Source: Mermis nigrescens
Taxonomy: Eukaryota; Nematoda; Enoplea; Mermithida; Mermithidae
DNA: 64,000 nucleotides
Direction: 5' to 3'
NCBI GenBank assembly: GCA_036768485.1
Contig: JAVLUZ010000150.1
Coordinates: forward strand, 3,295,160-3,359,159
A model generated the notes under the pieces. The model saw only the letters and a list, made by a program, of their open reading frames with translations, was not told the origin of the DNA and searched no databases. A program made the translations under genes and the position numbers. Below, piece after piece: positions 23,401 through 36,333 of this stretch. Each line of letters opens with the position of its first letter. The stretch's first letter is position 1.

Positions 23401-25599
23401 AACCCTGAAGCGCTATAAATATTACCTTGAATTGGCAATTCAGACGGTTTTTAAATGACATGTTAAAATTGCACCCCTTCATAGCATAGTTCCGCTTCAT
23501 TTCTAAAGAAATTACATTTTTTCTAAAATTTAGAATAAAAAAATGTAGTGTAGTGTCGTTCCCACTTAAATAGGAATTGGAAGCATTTGCCAAACTTACC
23601 AAATGCAGCAAATTTCATTCCTGATCCTGCTATAACGTAAGGTGATGTTGCAGCCAAAAAATACATGTAACATGTGCGTTCCCATTCTCCATGCTCAATA
23701 GATGTTTGATTTGTTTTGACTTAAGCACCAATTTTTTAATAATAACTGAGTTTGAACGCGCGCATCCATGAATGTTGCAGATATGGGACCGTGCATGGGC
23801 GTGAGGGGTCCTAGGAGGTCTCGACCCCTTGAATCTAAAAAAACCATGAAAATTGATAGCCTTCAGAATCAAATTTTTGTTGCTACTTTTTTGCAATTTG
23901 GCACTATCGCACCTGCAGCCAGAATTTTGTAGTTGCCCATGTATGTATGGGACCCTGAGGCAATGAATTGAATTATTTTTTCCTAGAAGGCCTTGCAATA
24001 CTGATTCGAAAATGTCTTTTATTACTAATATGTAGCCTTTGATTTGGGCGTAGCAGAAAAAATAGGTAGGCGATCCTTAGCAAGGCAGAAATTAGAGAAT
24101 CGCGAAAAATTTTAAAGACAGGCATAAAATGAACTAAAATGCAAATTTCGCCTTTGAGCATTTTGTGCACAATTTATAAACGCACAGCATGCATCTTCTG
24201 CGGACCTCTTGATCAAAATATTTTAGAGGTCAAGGAAGGGACCAAATTAATATTTTGAGGTCAAAGTAGCGTTATTTTTAGTGTTTACGAGGTTTGCCTA
24301 AATTTTAAAACACGCGAAGGATGGAAATGGTTTTCCTCATTGTTATGCAAATTAATTCGAGTAAGAGATCCCGTGTCCTACAAATGGTCAATCAATGCAA
24401 GCATTTTGCTCTTAAATGCTAAGATACCTAAAAAATGCCTCTAATCCGCAATTTTTGTTCAAGTTCAACCACATCAGTTGTGAAAGTAAGATTTTCATCT
24501 TACTTTTATCGCATTTTTACCAGAAAATTTTCGTTTTTTACCTTAATGGGTTCAGAACTCCAAACCTCTATCTATATATCAGTATGGGAAAGCAATCGTT
24601 TTATTTTTGGTGAAACTCTAATAAAAAACGCGAATTGCCGAGCTAGAGATCTTTTTACGTGTGTATCTGAGACGTTAGAAATGAGTAAAATTTTGTCTTC
24701 TGTTTTTTTTGCGGTTTCATCTACAAATGTACGGAAATGAATTAATTTCTGAATTTATCTGTTGTTTTATGCGTATTATATTTTAGACACATAATTAATT
24801 CACTAGAATAGTCCTCTTGCAAGGGAAGCGAATTATGCTTCGAATTTCCCAATGTTAAAAAGCTATGTAATTACATGGGCGGGGTCCCACACCATTGATC
24901 TACAGCATGGCCGGTCTGTGGAGGGGTCAGCTAGTCAGATTCTCCTGGGCAAAATGACCTCGACGGCCTCCATGAATGCTGAAAGCGCATAATATGTTAA
25001 TCCGCAGTTTGTCAATTTTAGGCACTTTTCAAGAAATTTTTATTAGCGTTCATTTATAACCTTCATTTTGCCTTACTTTTCAAAAAAATTTCTTATTTCC
25101 GATTTTATGCATGTCTCATCTGGACGTCATGATCCAAAAGAGTCCAAAATTTGATAACCCCAAAAATAAGTACTTTCGCAATTTTTTCATGTCCAGGGTT
25201 CATGTCCAGGGATGGGATACAAATGAATTGTCAAAAATTAGTCTTTCTTCGCATACACTATAAATTTTTCTTTGTCGTTTTGACCATTAGAAAGCTTTCG
25301 TATTTTGCATGATTTATTCAAATTCTTTTTCATGAAAAAATGAGAATAAAAATAGAATAAAAAACTCAAATTATAATAAAGAGTAAAAAGAAACTTGAAA
25401 CTAACATCAATTCAAAAAATCCTTCAGCACTCATATAACAAAAAAGTTCTTATTTGTCCAAAATTTATATGAAGTGTTCACTTCAATAAGGCGTGATAAT
25501 GTTTTTCAACACCCAAAATATGGTGCCATTTCCACAGAAGTTAAGATAATACTAATCCAGTGGTGGTTCAGAATATCGTATGCTCGTTCGGCCAGGCGA

Positions 25600-28500
25600 T
25601 GTATAATCGTACGATATTCAAGGTCGCATAATATTTCCTATGCATATATTTCTTCGAGCATAAATACAAAAGTCTCAAATATTAAACAACACAGCTTTTC
25701 GCGTCTCGGATCGAAACATTTCTTCGCGTGAATTATTTAACTTATTTTCCACGATTAATCTTTGATATACATACCAGTATAACCAGATGGCTCGACCGCA
25801 ATTATTTATCGCTTTGTCAGCTATAATGCGTAAGCATAAGCTCGGTTTCAATATATTGTGGCTTGAGTTAGGTTAAGGATGCTTAGGTCAGGTTTGAGCC
25901 CAGCTTAATCCTGCTCCAAATTTTTTACAAAATTTTCCAGAATTCTGAAATTCCTAAATTTGAAAATCCTATTCGAAATTTCCAAATTACAAAATTAAGG
26001 CCTAAAGCTATCGTTAATGCTGAAACATGCGACGGCGAAATTTATTTAGTACTGAATTTATTCGTCATACGGTTTCATGCCTGGCTCGAAGCTGAGAATA
26101 TTGATACCGGGCCCTGGTTCATAATCCGTTGTTTCATGAAAACAATCAAGTTTCTCAGCGGCTAGTCATTTAGAGCTCGAAAGTCAGAAATTATTCCAGT
26201 GCTTTTAGCCAGTATGGAAAAGTAGCGATAAAATAACATTAAAAGTCTAAAAAAATTACTGGAGTCATCTGCCCTTAAATATGGTTATCGGAGTATATCT
26301 TCAAAAAATGAGTGGAAAATAATTTTATGATTCAAAAAGCTCGGAGAGTTACTAGTTACGTTCACGAATAATGATTATATTTATTTCTTCGAATATATAT
26401 GATTTATAATTTGATTATTTAATAATTTATTCATTCATTTACTATTTACCCCTTACGAGTTTGCCATTTATTATGACATTATGCAAATTTTCTGTTCATC
26501 ATAGGTAGCGAATTAGCGCGTACCTATAATGTACTTGGATACCCTAAACATATGACTCCCCTACAGCTATAACGGGACATATCTGGGTAATGCGGTTTTT
26601 TAGGAGATAGATATTTAAAGAATTCGCTGGCCGTCTTTTTTTGTTTCAGTTTACATTCAATGTCCAGCTTGCATTGAGCGTGTAAAGTTTACACCAAAGT
26701 TCAAAATCTCTACCCATTGCCTGCAGAGGGCCAATTTTTTCCTAATCTTTCTGCTCGTGATCTGTAGGTCACTAATCTGTACTTTAATTTCTTTACAATA
26801 CCTTGTTCTAGCCCTACAGTAAGACAAATGTCGAATTTTTAACTTTTTTTAAACCGCAACCTGTAAATGACTCAATTTAAACTATTAATGAGATCTAACG
26901 CATTAAAAATGTAGAGTATGAATTCCTCAAAATTTGCTTTTGTTTGTTTTTTAAAAAACCGCTCTGTTTCTTGAGCCACAGTAGGCTAAGTGTGAAGAAC
27001 TGGAATTTAAAAAACACTTCCGGTTGGCTTTTTGACTGCCCTCTTCTAAGCTTATGATTCGCAATCTAAAAATTACAAGTAAAATAGAGTAGTCTTTAAA
27101 GGCTACACGTAAAAGTTGACCGCGTTCCTATTAAAGCAATATGGAGTTAGTTATAGGGGTTTAAAGTTTACGCTAAGAGGTAGACAAAAATGCGTTTTAT
27201 CACCTTTTTAGTTTACTTGCTTCTCCGATTATGAATCGGAGCGGGCAAGGTATTAAAAGATTCTTTTAAGGATTTAACATCGCACTTAGATGCGTTTATT
27301 TAAAGTCAATATAGATTTAAATTTGGAGTTGTAAAGTTTAAATTTTAAGGGTAAAAACATGTTTTTGACCGTTTTTTGTGAGCAAACTTTCGTGCTACAT
27401 ATCCTAGAAATACAGCACGAGTCTCTAGGTACCCAACGCACATGGCCGCGTTTACTAACACTCAATACGAACTTAGTCCTGGCTGTATAAAGTGCTAATT
27501 ATGTGGTAAAAAAGTCGGTATTTTATAGTCAACTTCACTGAATACGAATATGACTAGGGACATAATCTTAATAAATACTGCGGTTGTTGAGTTAAGTGAG
27601 AAATATACACATGCAATCTTCTATACTGAGCTTGGCTTATAAGCTTATAAGCTTATAACTTAATTATATACCCTCTTAAGAACGGAAAGCAAAGGAAGCA
27701 ATCAGGTCATTGGATGGTCTAGTGGTGAGAGCGTCGGATTAAAAATCGAGAAGTCGAGTGTTTAAGAAGGGCAACAATATTTATCCAAATTTTATATGTG
27801 TTTGTCATGAAAAGCCATGCAACCTATAATTATTCAGGTTGGAATAAGCAAAGGAAACACACGGCACACTACGCTTCACTACATATAAGCTTAGGAATAA
27901 GGCAGGACAACCGAGAAAAATTTTGGCTGAGAGTATGTGGACATTTTTAGGTGGATGGGATAAATTAACTGCAATTTTTTAGCACAAAACAGCAAAAAAG
28001 CACATAAAACTGGTCAAAACGCAAGATTTATCCAAAAATTCCAAAACCAGGAAGGGGTCAAAAATATTTTGACTTTGGTGGATTCGGTGAATCATCAACT
28101 TTGGGCAGGTGATGCTCTATATCTTGTTATAAGTCTAAGCATGTTATTCATGATTTTCAGTGATTTATTTAAATATTATAAATAAAAAGTTGGGTACTAG
28201 CAAGGGAAAATGCTTCTATGAAACAAAAAACGACACGGGGACTAGGAAAAAACACCTATGCATGCATGCATGCATGCAGGCGTGCACGCTAAAAAGTTAT
28301 TCTTTCTCCTAGCAATGTAAAAACCGAATCGTATTCTGCAGCCTCTAAAAATGTAGGTGGAAAACATTTCTTGCTGGTTCACTTACAGAAGAGCTTAGGA
28401 ACTAACTTTGATGTGTATTAAACAATTAATTTATTGCATATCAATCCCTAAATTTTTGATGATGTATAGCCAATATTCAATATTATTATTCATAAATTAT

Positions 28501-28645
28501 GGAATTCGCATCTTATTTGTTATATATTGTATTCTACTTAAATTTTCCTTCTGTTATTATCCGCTCTCATCTTGATTTAATCGTAATTCTCATTGTCTTT
28601 CTAATTATTCTTAGCAGCCCTATACGTTCCAGTGCTTAACGTGTT
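25600..28645 (+). repeat. ~3-kb repeat unit, copy in A
   Basis: Homologous but clearly diverged relative to 48210-50750 in the same order: a TTTTCGCGTCTCGGATCGAAA block, GTAACCAGATGG-like and GTAAGCAT blocks, CATAGGTAGCG with GCGCGTACC, then ~180-bp tandem units with TTTAAAGTTTA (26640-27540). After these come a tRNA-like segment, a GCATGCATGC run and a terminal TATACGTTCCAGTGCT block. It is noncoding by appearance. An autonomous partner was not seen. Confidence 0.75.
27706..27778 (+). repeat. tRNA-like segment (pol III A/B-box pattern) in the 3-kb unit
   Basis: TGGTCTAGTGGTGAGAGC matches a tRNA A box and D-loop. The B-box side (GAGTGTTTAAGAAGG) is decayed here, compared with GTGTGTTCAAGCACGG in the 49811 copy. 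The acceptor stem pairs poorly. It is a tRNA relic or tRNA-derived head, not a functional tRNA. Confidence 0.5.
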
Positions 28646-28951
28646 CTGATTGAAGGCTTATCGAAAACAAAAATCGTGTACGTGCTTTTAAGCACTTCAG
28701 ACAGGGCCCAAGCGTTTTCAACATCTTGCACTAGAGTTAAATATAATGCACGATGTAATGTAATATTTAGGAAGGCGACCATAAGAATACTGTATTTTTC
28801 GACAAAAGTCGAAATATCCATTTTTTCTGTCCAAAGAACGAATGTGTATTTTGAGAAAATGAGGTTCAGAATAACATTTGCTGATTCGTTATCTAATGCG
28901 GCAGACATAATCGCACCAAATTCGAGGCCGCGAATTGTTTTCAAGACAGTT

Positions 28952-29316
<365 letters not shown>

Positions 29317-29334
29317 CAACAATATATATATATT

Positions 29335-29574
29335 TCAAAACTTCTTCTCCAGACCGGTCGTGCTGTGCATCTATGATTATAAGACTGAGGCATTTGGAAC
29401 CAACATTGGCAGCGTACAAATTCTGTGGATCTGGTAGCTTAAAGTGACCGAGAAATGTGCTAAAAATAGAATTATGGGGGTCTACCATAATTTGGGGGAT
29501 TTTCAGAATTTCGGGTAGGGACGGGTTGAAGTCTAAACATCCCCTCCCCCACGCTTATGTGCGGTTGGGACAGT
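29335..29574. repeat. Flanking direct repeat plus TGGGC-type short repeat
   Basis: 29335-29432 repeats 20395-20481. 29405-29570 resembles 36050-36212 (GGCAGC, then AGAATTATG, then CCCCACGC near the end). Confidence 0.5.
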
Positions 29575-29950
29575 GCGACTGTTTGAAAGGTAGGACTGTT
29601 GGAACGGTGGAACTGCTGGGATTGGTCGGGCTCTTGGGACCGGTGGGGCTGTTAAGACGGTGGGGCTGTTGGGACAGTGGGGTTGTTGGGACGGTGGGAC
29701 TGTTGGGATTGCTGGGGCTGTTGGGATTGGTGGGGCTGTTGGGATTATTGGTGGGGCTGTTAAGACGGTGGGGCTGTTGAGACGGTGGGGTTTTTGGGAC
29801 GGTGGGACTGTTGGGATTGGTGGGGCTGTTGGGATTATTTCTGGGGCCGTTGGGACGGCGGAGCTGTTGGGACTGGTGGGGCTGTTGGGACGGGTGAGGC
29901 TGTGGGCATTTTTGGTGGGGCTGTCGGGACTGGTGGGGCAGTTGAGACAC
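29575..29950 (+). repeat. G-rich minisatellite (GTGGGGCTGTTGGGACG)
   Basis: About 20 units, mostly 17-18 bp, of GTGGGGCTGTTGGGAC with small variants. It is the same family as 19985-20185 in reverse orientation. The long frames on both strands are repeat translations. Dense GGG/GGGG runs make quadruplex formation likely. Confidence 0.9.
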
Positions 29951-30804
29951 AATAGATATCTCGAGTTATTTTATTCAAAAAATATGTAGTTGCAGATTTT
30001 TCGCTGCATTAGCATAATGAAGTCGAAGTTTTTGCATTCTCAGCAAGTATCAAATCAATGTTATAAGGAATACAAATTCGATCTGAAATGTTTTTGCTGA
30101 AATTGCGCATTATGCGTAGGAGAATCTGACGAAGTCTGGCCGAAGCATACATGTAAAGCACAGCCCGCAAGAGTTTCGGCCCAAGGAAGTCAGCCAGTTC
30201 AGGGGGTCGGCTGCAGAGTTTTTCGAGCTGAAATGGCATCAAGAGCTAGTATAAATGTTACAAAGCGTACAAAATAATATATTTATCAGTTGTTGATTAC
30301 ATTCGCGAACTTTGCGAAAAAATTTGATTCTCATAAATTCTGGGCTTTTATTATGCCTTGATTTCTTAAGAAAATTTACTAAAGCAAAAGCCTAAGTGCA
30401 TATCAGGAGTTTAAACACTTCGAAATACAAAAGACCATCAGAATTCGGTAGACCCTCTGAAATTCGCAGATAATTTGAATCAAATTTTTGAATATTTTTT
30501 TGCATTTTATACTTCAAAATATTCGTGAAAAATTTTTAGCTTTGTAAAGGTTGAAGTTATATCTTTTTTTGACCATTTTAATGAGTTGTTGCAACGCCAA
30601 GCTTCAGTGAATAACGAGCTTACGACAACCATGGGCAGCAGCCTAATTTTGGGGGAGTACGATGAAACGAAATTGCCAAAAATAGCATCAAAATTTTAAA
30701 TTCTGAGGAGCAGTCGATTTTGGGAGAACTCCGCCGGATTCTGTAGGGTCCAGCCAGACCCCTTTCCACGCCTATGTGAGCTCACAAGCTCTGCTTTCAT
30801 TTAG
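29951..30804. other. Intergenic or upstream intron; TGGGC-type short repeat at about 30630-30780
   Basis: A block starting CCATGGGCAGCAGCC and ending CCACGCCTATGTG belongs to the TGGGC-terminus repeats. It lies immediately upstream of the acceptor CATTTAG at 30798-30804. The minus frame at 30009-30242 has no support. Confidence 0.5.
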
Positions 30805-33351
30805 TCTGTCTCCCATCGGTATTTTGCAAAAAAATTGTGAAATGCCCGTACACTGGGAAGAGTTACTGGGTGCCCGACGACTGGTCCTACGAAAAAAACC
30901 ATGGCGCAAAGTCAGCAGGTAATTTGCGATCCGTTACTTCAGGGTATCAAAAATTTTTCAATAAAAATATAAATCCCTAAATGAAATGAGGTCGGGATAG
31001 GAAAAATTAATTTTTAATAATTTTAAGCGCTTATTTATAATAATATTTATACTTACAAATCTAAGGCCAAGTAGAATTAAGACGAAGAAATAATATTAAA
31101 ATAATTATTAGCATGTAGTATATGTCATTTATAAACAAATTCAACTAACGATCAATCTGTATTTAATAAAGTCGTAGAAAACAGTTTGGAATAAACTTTA
31201 AATTTCAAATAAGGTTTATTTATTATTTTATAGTTTTCCTCTTTATCACCAGTTAATCTTTTTCTTGTCAAATTTAGAGGGAAAGAGCCGATACTTTCTT
31301 GAATTTCAGAAGATTTCAAAATGGCAATTTCGATCAACCATTTCAAAAACTCTTAAATTCAAGATAATAGTCAGCTCTATTTCTCCAAATTTATAAAAAA
31401 ATGATTAATTGTTGAAAGACTTGAAAACTATACAAAACAAATAAACTTGACTTAAGCTAAGTTTTAAGAAAAACTTATATTATGGTTTTTCTTATTCTAA
31501 GGTATTTCAGTATATCAACAATTGATTATCCGTTCATAAATTTACAAAAATAGAGTCGATTTCTTTTCTCAAATGTTAGGTATTTGCAAAATGGTCATTT
31601 CAATTTCCTTTAAATGCAAAGTTTCGCGCTCGCTGCTCCGATTGTGACGTTATTTCATTCATTTGATTTAGATCAAATGGAAAAAGCCAAAGAATCGGCT
31701 GCTTCCGATGGCGCAATGGGACCATTTTCCTTTAATCTAGATATACCTCTTAAGAGGAAGAAGTCGCAGAATGCCCAAATTTTTCATGGTTCATGGCAAC
31801 AATGGCCGTCGCTTTATGCAATGGTGAGCTAAAGTGGGCCAACTCGGAATTTATGGCAAAATTCGAAAAATTTCGAGGGTCTAGATTTGTGAAACATTAA
31901 TCCTACGGGCACGATGATTGAGTCGGGTTTTTCCTATTTTTCTGTCCGATCGCTCTATCTAATGACATTGATAATTGTAGAAAACAAAAATATACTAAAA
32001 TCAGAATTTTTAATGATCTGGTCAATTAGAGAAGGTCTATCAGGCTACGGGGGGGGGTGTCGGAACTGCGAGTATACACGTACAGCGTTGAAATTCTGGG
32101 GTCAGGCCCGATAAGTTTTAGAAAAGCGTCTTTTCGGACTGAAAACGATGAGTACACGTGAAAAACAGTGCTTTTTGACATTTTGGCGATGCTCGTCCTT
32201 TCCAGGACAAAGAGGATAATTTTGAAAAATTGGAAAAAGTCTTGTAAATTTAACAAAATATAGTCATGATAAGCGCAAAGCATTGAAATTTTGACACTCA
32301 CGAGCCAAAACCTATCTAAAAAGGCTTAAAATCGCACTTTTTACGATTTTTCGAAAAACCGTCAATTCAGAGAAGGGAGAGAGAGGATTGCAGCAATTTT
32401 TCGTGGGCGTCGGTAGTCATGCTGAGGGTGTTTTACCCTCCAATAACAAGTATAGTCAAAGCCATAAATGCATATCGTGGCTAATCTAAGGTCAAGTCGA
32501 TTTCGGATGTCAACTAGGAAGCCTTTATCTCAGCTACTCCCAAAATGCCCTGAAATGGGTATAAACATCATCGTAGAGTAAAAACTATAGTATTATAAAG
32601 GACAGCGTTTAAAACGTGCTTATCGTTTTTCAGCCCAAAAAGAATTTTCCAATCTTATTTCCCGCATGGGTCCTTCTAAATTTCCGTGCTGCACATTTTT
32701 GGTCCTATTCGTTCCATCTCTATACTGTAATGCCGGTAAAAAAAGACACACCAGAGACTAGAATTAATTTTGTTTTTAGTAAAATTTTGCCTAAAAATCT
32801 AAATTTAACGATTTTGCCGTTAGTAATTGAAGAAACCAGAAGCAAATTGATGACTACAGACATACCAGTGTATTGGCTGACATTTCGCACTCACACCAGA
32901 ACGTCACGTAACTTGAACCCTCTCCTGGAATTCAATTATATCTAAAATTTTTCCTAAATTTCGGGAATGTTTTTTAAGCCAACGAATGTTACTAAATAGG
33001 AATTGGGAAAAAATCGACCTCTTGCGTCCTACCTTTGTATTTCGGCCCTTTTTCGACAAAAAATTCAATTCTGCCCTTCGAATTCCCGGATCTCGGCATT
33101 TTTCACATCCTTCTCTTGACCCTTCCCAGAATCTATATGCGTTGTACGGTCATAATTAACCAACACAGGCTCCACCCGTGGACAGTGGTGCCCAGCCAAT
33201 TCATCCTGATCAACATTTGGCTAATGATAGCTTACCATATTGGAACTACCACATGCCATATTTCCAACAAGCGATGATGCCATATTACCAATATCCGATG
33301 ATGGCTTACGCTAATAATTATTACCTGACAAATAGTTATCAATACGCGTGA
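30805..33351 (+). CDS. Unrecognised protein, 3' end of gene: Cys/Trp exon, linker exon and Tyr/Met/Gln-rich tail
   Basis: Three exons fit together: 30805-30918 (acceptor TTTCATTTAG, donor GTAATT), 31672-31823 (acceptor TTGATTTAG, donor GTGAGC) and 33169-33351 (acceptor CAACACAG, stop TGA at 33349). The phases agree: G|AT makes Asp at the first junction, and the second is phase 0. They give 148 residues to the stop. Exon 1 has Cys spaced C-x5-C-x5-C, then PYTGKSYWVPDDWSYEKNHG. Exon 2 is polar with a basic KRKKS patch and ends FHGSWQQWPSLYAM. Exon 3 is low-complexity (YWNYHMPYFQQ, MMPYYQYPMM, YQYA at the end). The start and any signal peptide lie upstream and were not found, since the 8.5-kb duplicate intervenes. 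A paralogous exon 1 is at 53809-53966 with mostly conservative changes, which is the best sign of real coding. Function is unknown; the Cys pattern could suit an extracellular domain, and the tail resembles a prion-like or structural sequence. Confidence 0.65.
31824..33168 (+). other. Predicted intron of the Cys/Trp gene
   Basis: From GTGAGC to CAACACAG. Contains fragments that resemble TGGGC-type repeats (G-run and GGTCAGGCCCG near 32050-32110). The frame at 32616-32945 has no splice or similarity support. Confidence 0.5.
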
Positions 33352-33611
33352 TTGTAAACTTGTACTGTAGTATTTGAGAAGAGTAAATTTAATTAAGCTA
33401 GAAAGTAGATGATTGCTGATGAATGATGATTAGTAATTAAAATTGGAAGCTTAGATGAAAATGCCAAAATGATAAATGAATCGAAATTTTCGGAGGGAGG
33501 GCGGCCGCAATTTTTCGGGCTACAAGCAATCGATCTTTTGTTTTCAGCTAAAAAATTGAAAAAACCTAGAAACGCAAAATATTGTTATCAAATGCGGCTT
33601 TGGGGGATCCC
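33352..33611. other. 3' flank of the Cys/Trp gene, no feature
   Basis: AT-rich. No canonical AATAAA was seen close to the stop. Confidence 0.4.
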
Positions 33612-33874
33612 CATCATTGATGGGCGGCACCAAAGTTCTGGGGACTGCAAGATTTTTCAAACGTCAATGAAAGGCTTCAAAAATGGTGGTATAGCGAAAA
33701 AACACGATTTTCCGACGTTCCTCATCAAGCACTATTTATTGGCATCAAACAATTGCGGAAAACCAAAAAAAATTCACAAATTGAATTCTGGGGGAGTATT
33801 TTGCTTTCTGGGGTGTATTTTTGGTTTCCGGGCGAAGGGTGAAAACCCTCTAAACCCCCTACGCCCAGGTGTGA
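33612..33874 (+). repeat. Family M short dispersed repeat
   Basis: Starts CATTGATGGGCGGCACC and ends CTACGCCCAGGTGTG. The interior GGTGGTATAGCG and GGGGGAGTATTTTGC blocks follow the order of 3981-4234. Confidence 0.75.
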
Positions 33875-34320
33875 TCCCCATCCCTCCTGTTATACGTATG
33901 CTTTGCAAACACAGGGTAAAAGCAGTAAATCACTAGAAGGGTTGAGTAACGTGCACTTAAAATTGCAATTCAAATTTTGCTACAGTTTAGCCTATTGGCG
34001 AAATTTCGTGAAAAGGATAGGTTTCTTCAAAACCTTGACTTTTCTCCTAAAATTACACGTTCGAATTTGACGCTAAAATTTTCTTGAAGATTTTTGTCAA
34101 AACAGCGAGGATCACTGATAATTTATTGAACAGATTTCTGAAATTTTTAGCGTAGGGAGAGACAATCGTTAACAACAAATGTAAAAAAATTTTGTTCAAC
34201 ACTTCTAGAAAGTTTTGCTATAATGTTACAGTAAATTGGGCTCGCAATGACCTCTGTCAGCTTCGATAAATAGTTTTGAAAAGTTTGTTGGTAGACGTTT
34301 CCAGCTTCCCGGTTAAAAAC
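33875..34320. other. AT-rich spacer, nothing recognised
   Basis: No coding or repeat match found. Confidence 0.4.
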
Positions 34321-34565
34321 CACACGTGGGCTTGGGAAGAAGGGGTTGATGAGTATGCACCCTCCAGAAAACCGAATACCCCTAGAAATTTAAAGACCCT
34401 CAGAATTCGATTTCTGAATTTTTTTGTAATTTTTTGATGCTAAGTGGTCGATGAGAAACGTTGAAAAATGGTGATTTTTTGCCATATCACCATTATTAAG
34501 ACCATTTTTTGACCTTAAAAAAATTGCATCCCCTCTAAAGAATTTAGGTGCAGCTCACCTATGGT
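34321..34565 (-). repeat. Family M short dispersed repeat (inverted)
   Basis: In reverse complement it starts CATAGGTGAGCTGCACC and ends CCCACGTGTG, with CAACGTTTCTCATCG inside. Confidence 0.75.
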
Positions 34566-35310
34566 CAAAACTCTGCTTTTCAAATGTGCAATACTCATAA
34601 TCTGCATTCTCAAATTTTCGTTGAAATTTTCCTATGATTCGTCAGATATCGCCATTTAGGCCAGAATCTTGAAAAACCTTTTAGCGCCCAAACAAACTAC
34701 GTAGTTATAGGAGAAAGGCAATAAGTTTGAAATAAATCTCTCTCATATTAAAAATAATTTACCAACCAAGCAAACAAACAATCTTGCATTCGTGCAAAAT
34801 ATTAACGGCCAATTTTTAATTTACGTTATGTTACATTTTTTAGTAATCGTTTTTCAAACGTATTCTGGTCCTTTATATAAATTGCTTTGCTTTATGCTAC
34901 TTCCAGAAGCTAAACATACTGAAGTTTGGCTAATTCGAAAAAGGTAGAATTATTTTACAGGACCACTGAATCCGAAATATTATTCTAATTGGAATGTTAT
35001 ATTTTTTCTATACTTATCGGACAGTCTTCATAATTATTCCTTTCTGACTTGCAAGTTAAATTTCCTAAAGTTATGTATCAAGTTCTAAGTATGTATGTAC
35101 AAACATCCAATCGTGTTCTACAAGTATTATTAATAAGGTCAAAAGTACTTTTTTTAGCCAACACGACCGTATAAGGTGGTATAAACGCAGCGTTAGGTAT
35201 CTTCAATTCACATCCTAGGACCGACTGCGGGCAATTTTGCCAAAAAAAGTTTACTTTTGTTTGTTTTTCGGCTAGGATTTTGCACTATTCTTGTAGAAAA
35301 GTTAACTGCC
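34566..35310. other. AT-rich spacer, nothing recognised
   Basis: No supported coding sequence. Confidence 0.4.
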
Positions 35311-35475
35311 TATAGTCTGTTACACACGAATTCGGTTATAAATTTAAAAGCTGTCTTCCACAATTAGCTGACAGATTTCGATTATAGCATTGTGCCGATA
35401 TGTAATTATCGCAACTAGCTAACTGTCGATGATATTTTTTAAAATTTATGCACGAATTATGTGTAACAGACTATA
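35311..35475. mobile_element. 165-bp MITE with ~22-bp terminal inverted repeats
   Basis: TATAGTCTGTTACACACGAA at the left and the reverse complement, ending CACGAATTATGTGTAACAGA then CTATA, at the right. The interior is unrelated to the other families. Only one copy was noticed in the window. The ends begin and finish with TATA, so TA-target insertion is possible. Confidence 0.75.
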
Positions 35476-36049
35476 AGTCCGTCAACGTGCGACCGATATT
35501 TCAGGATAAGCTATATTAGTTTGGATAGTTTTATATGGTAAAGCGGATAAATAGGAAGAATTGGAAGCTCTCAGTCTAAATCAAGCATGTAGGAGGCGGA
35601 CGGGGGCATCGCATGTTCCTACCCCAGATTTTAAAAAAACGATCATTTTTGACAAGGGCTCCACGAAGGAAAAAACTAAAAAGTTTTGCAGTGTATTTCG
35701 AAAAGACTATGAGAATAGATTCGACACATTCTTAAGCTAATATGTTGAAAATTTTTAGGTACTTTCCGACGTGTTTATTGTTTTCGCTTAATGTTTCCCT
35801 TTTAAGCCGCCCAAAGTTGAGTAAGACACTGCGTGCGAATATCTCATTGTTCTTATTTGCAATGCCTTAGAATGGACTACAAAACAAGTTGAAAAATTTT
35901 CAGCAGAGTCGGGCTTCAATTGAACATGATTAAGATATCATTTTGAACGGCAAATTTTTTGTTTGCGATTGAAATAATACGTGTTTATTTTCATACTCTG
36001 CAAAGCTCGCTGCAAAACGCCCAAATATGCTATTATTTTTTCCAACCCA
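35476..36049. other. AT-rich spacer, nothing recognised
   Basis: A GGAGGCGGACGGGGGCATCG block near 35590 may be a repeat edge. No gene seen. Confidence 0.35.
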
Positions 36050-36212
36050 CCATACATAGGCAGCACTCAAATTTCGAGGATCAGGATTGGGCAAATCGCC
36101 AAAAAATGTTATTAAAAGCAGAATTATGAGCGTCTGTAGTAATCTGCAGAGTTTTTCAATTTCTCGGGGGTACAAACTTCCATCCCCTACGCCAATTTGT
36201 GCTATCCACTAC
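36050..36212 (+). repeat. TGGGC-type short dispersed repeat
   Basis: CATACATAGGCAGCACTC at the left; CCATCCCCTACGCCAATTTG at the right. Related to 29405-29570. Confidence 0.55.
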
Positions 36213-36333
36213 TTCTACAAATTAGGAAACTAAAATAAAGATATACGATGTGCTATACGAATTTCACCTGCATTAAGCTTGCAAATAGTGTCAAAGTATG
36301 TATGGATCAGTCTTAACACAATGAGGAAAAACC

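Larger units (their letters stand above)
20482..28947 (+). repeat. 8.5-kb segmental duplicate, copy A
   Basis: Nearly identical to 38233-46697 at a constant offset of 17,751-17,752. The left end is in a TATGTATGTATGTATA run; the right end stops just before an (AT)n tract. Differences from copy B include one base missing in a G-run near 20953 and substitutions near 26458, 27240 and 27533. No gene was recognised. The 5' half contains TGGGC-type short repeats (about 20925-21060, 21520-21770, 23785-23950). The 3' third (from about 25600) is the repeated ~3-kb unit described separately. Open frames (for example 23630-23998, minus) recur in copy B only because the DNA is duplicated. Confidence 0.95.

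Noticed and set aside
23630..23998. 122-codon minus-strand frame, repeated at 41382-41750
   Set aside because: Conserved only because the whole 8.5-kb block is duplicated; it overlaps a TGGGC-type repeat and has no family resemblance.
29457..29989. Pro/Ser/Asn- and Gly/Leu-rich frames of up to 139 codons
   Set aside because: Products of the 17-bp minisatellite read in several frames; no start, splice or homology support.
32616..32945. 109-codon frame in the predicted intron of the Cys/Trp gene
   Set aside because: No phase-compatible splice sites and no similarity; it partly overlaps repeat-like sequence.
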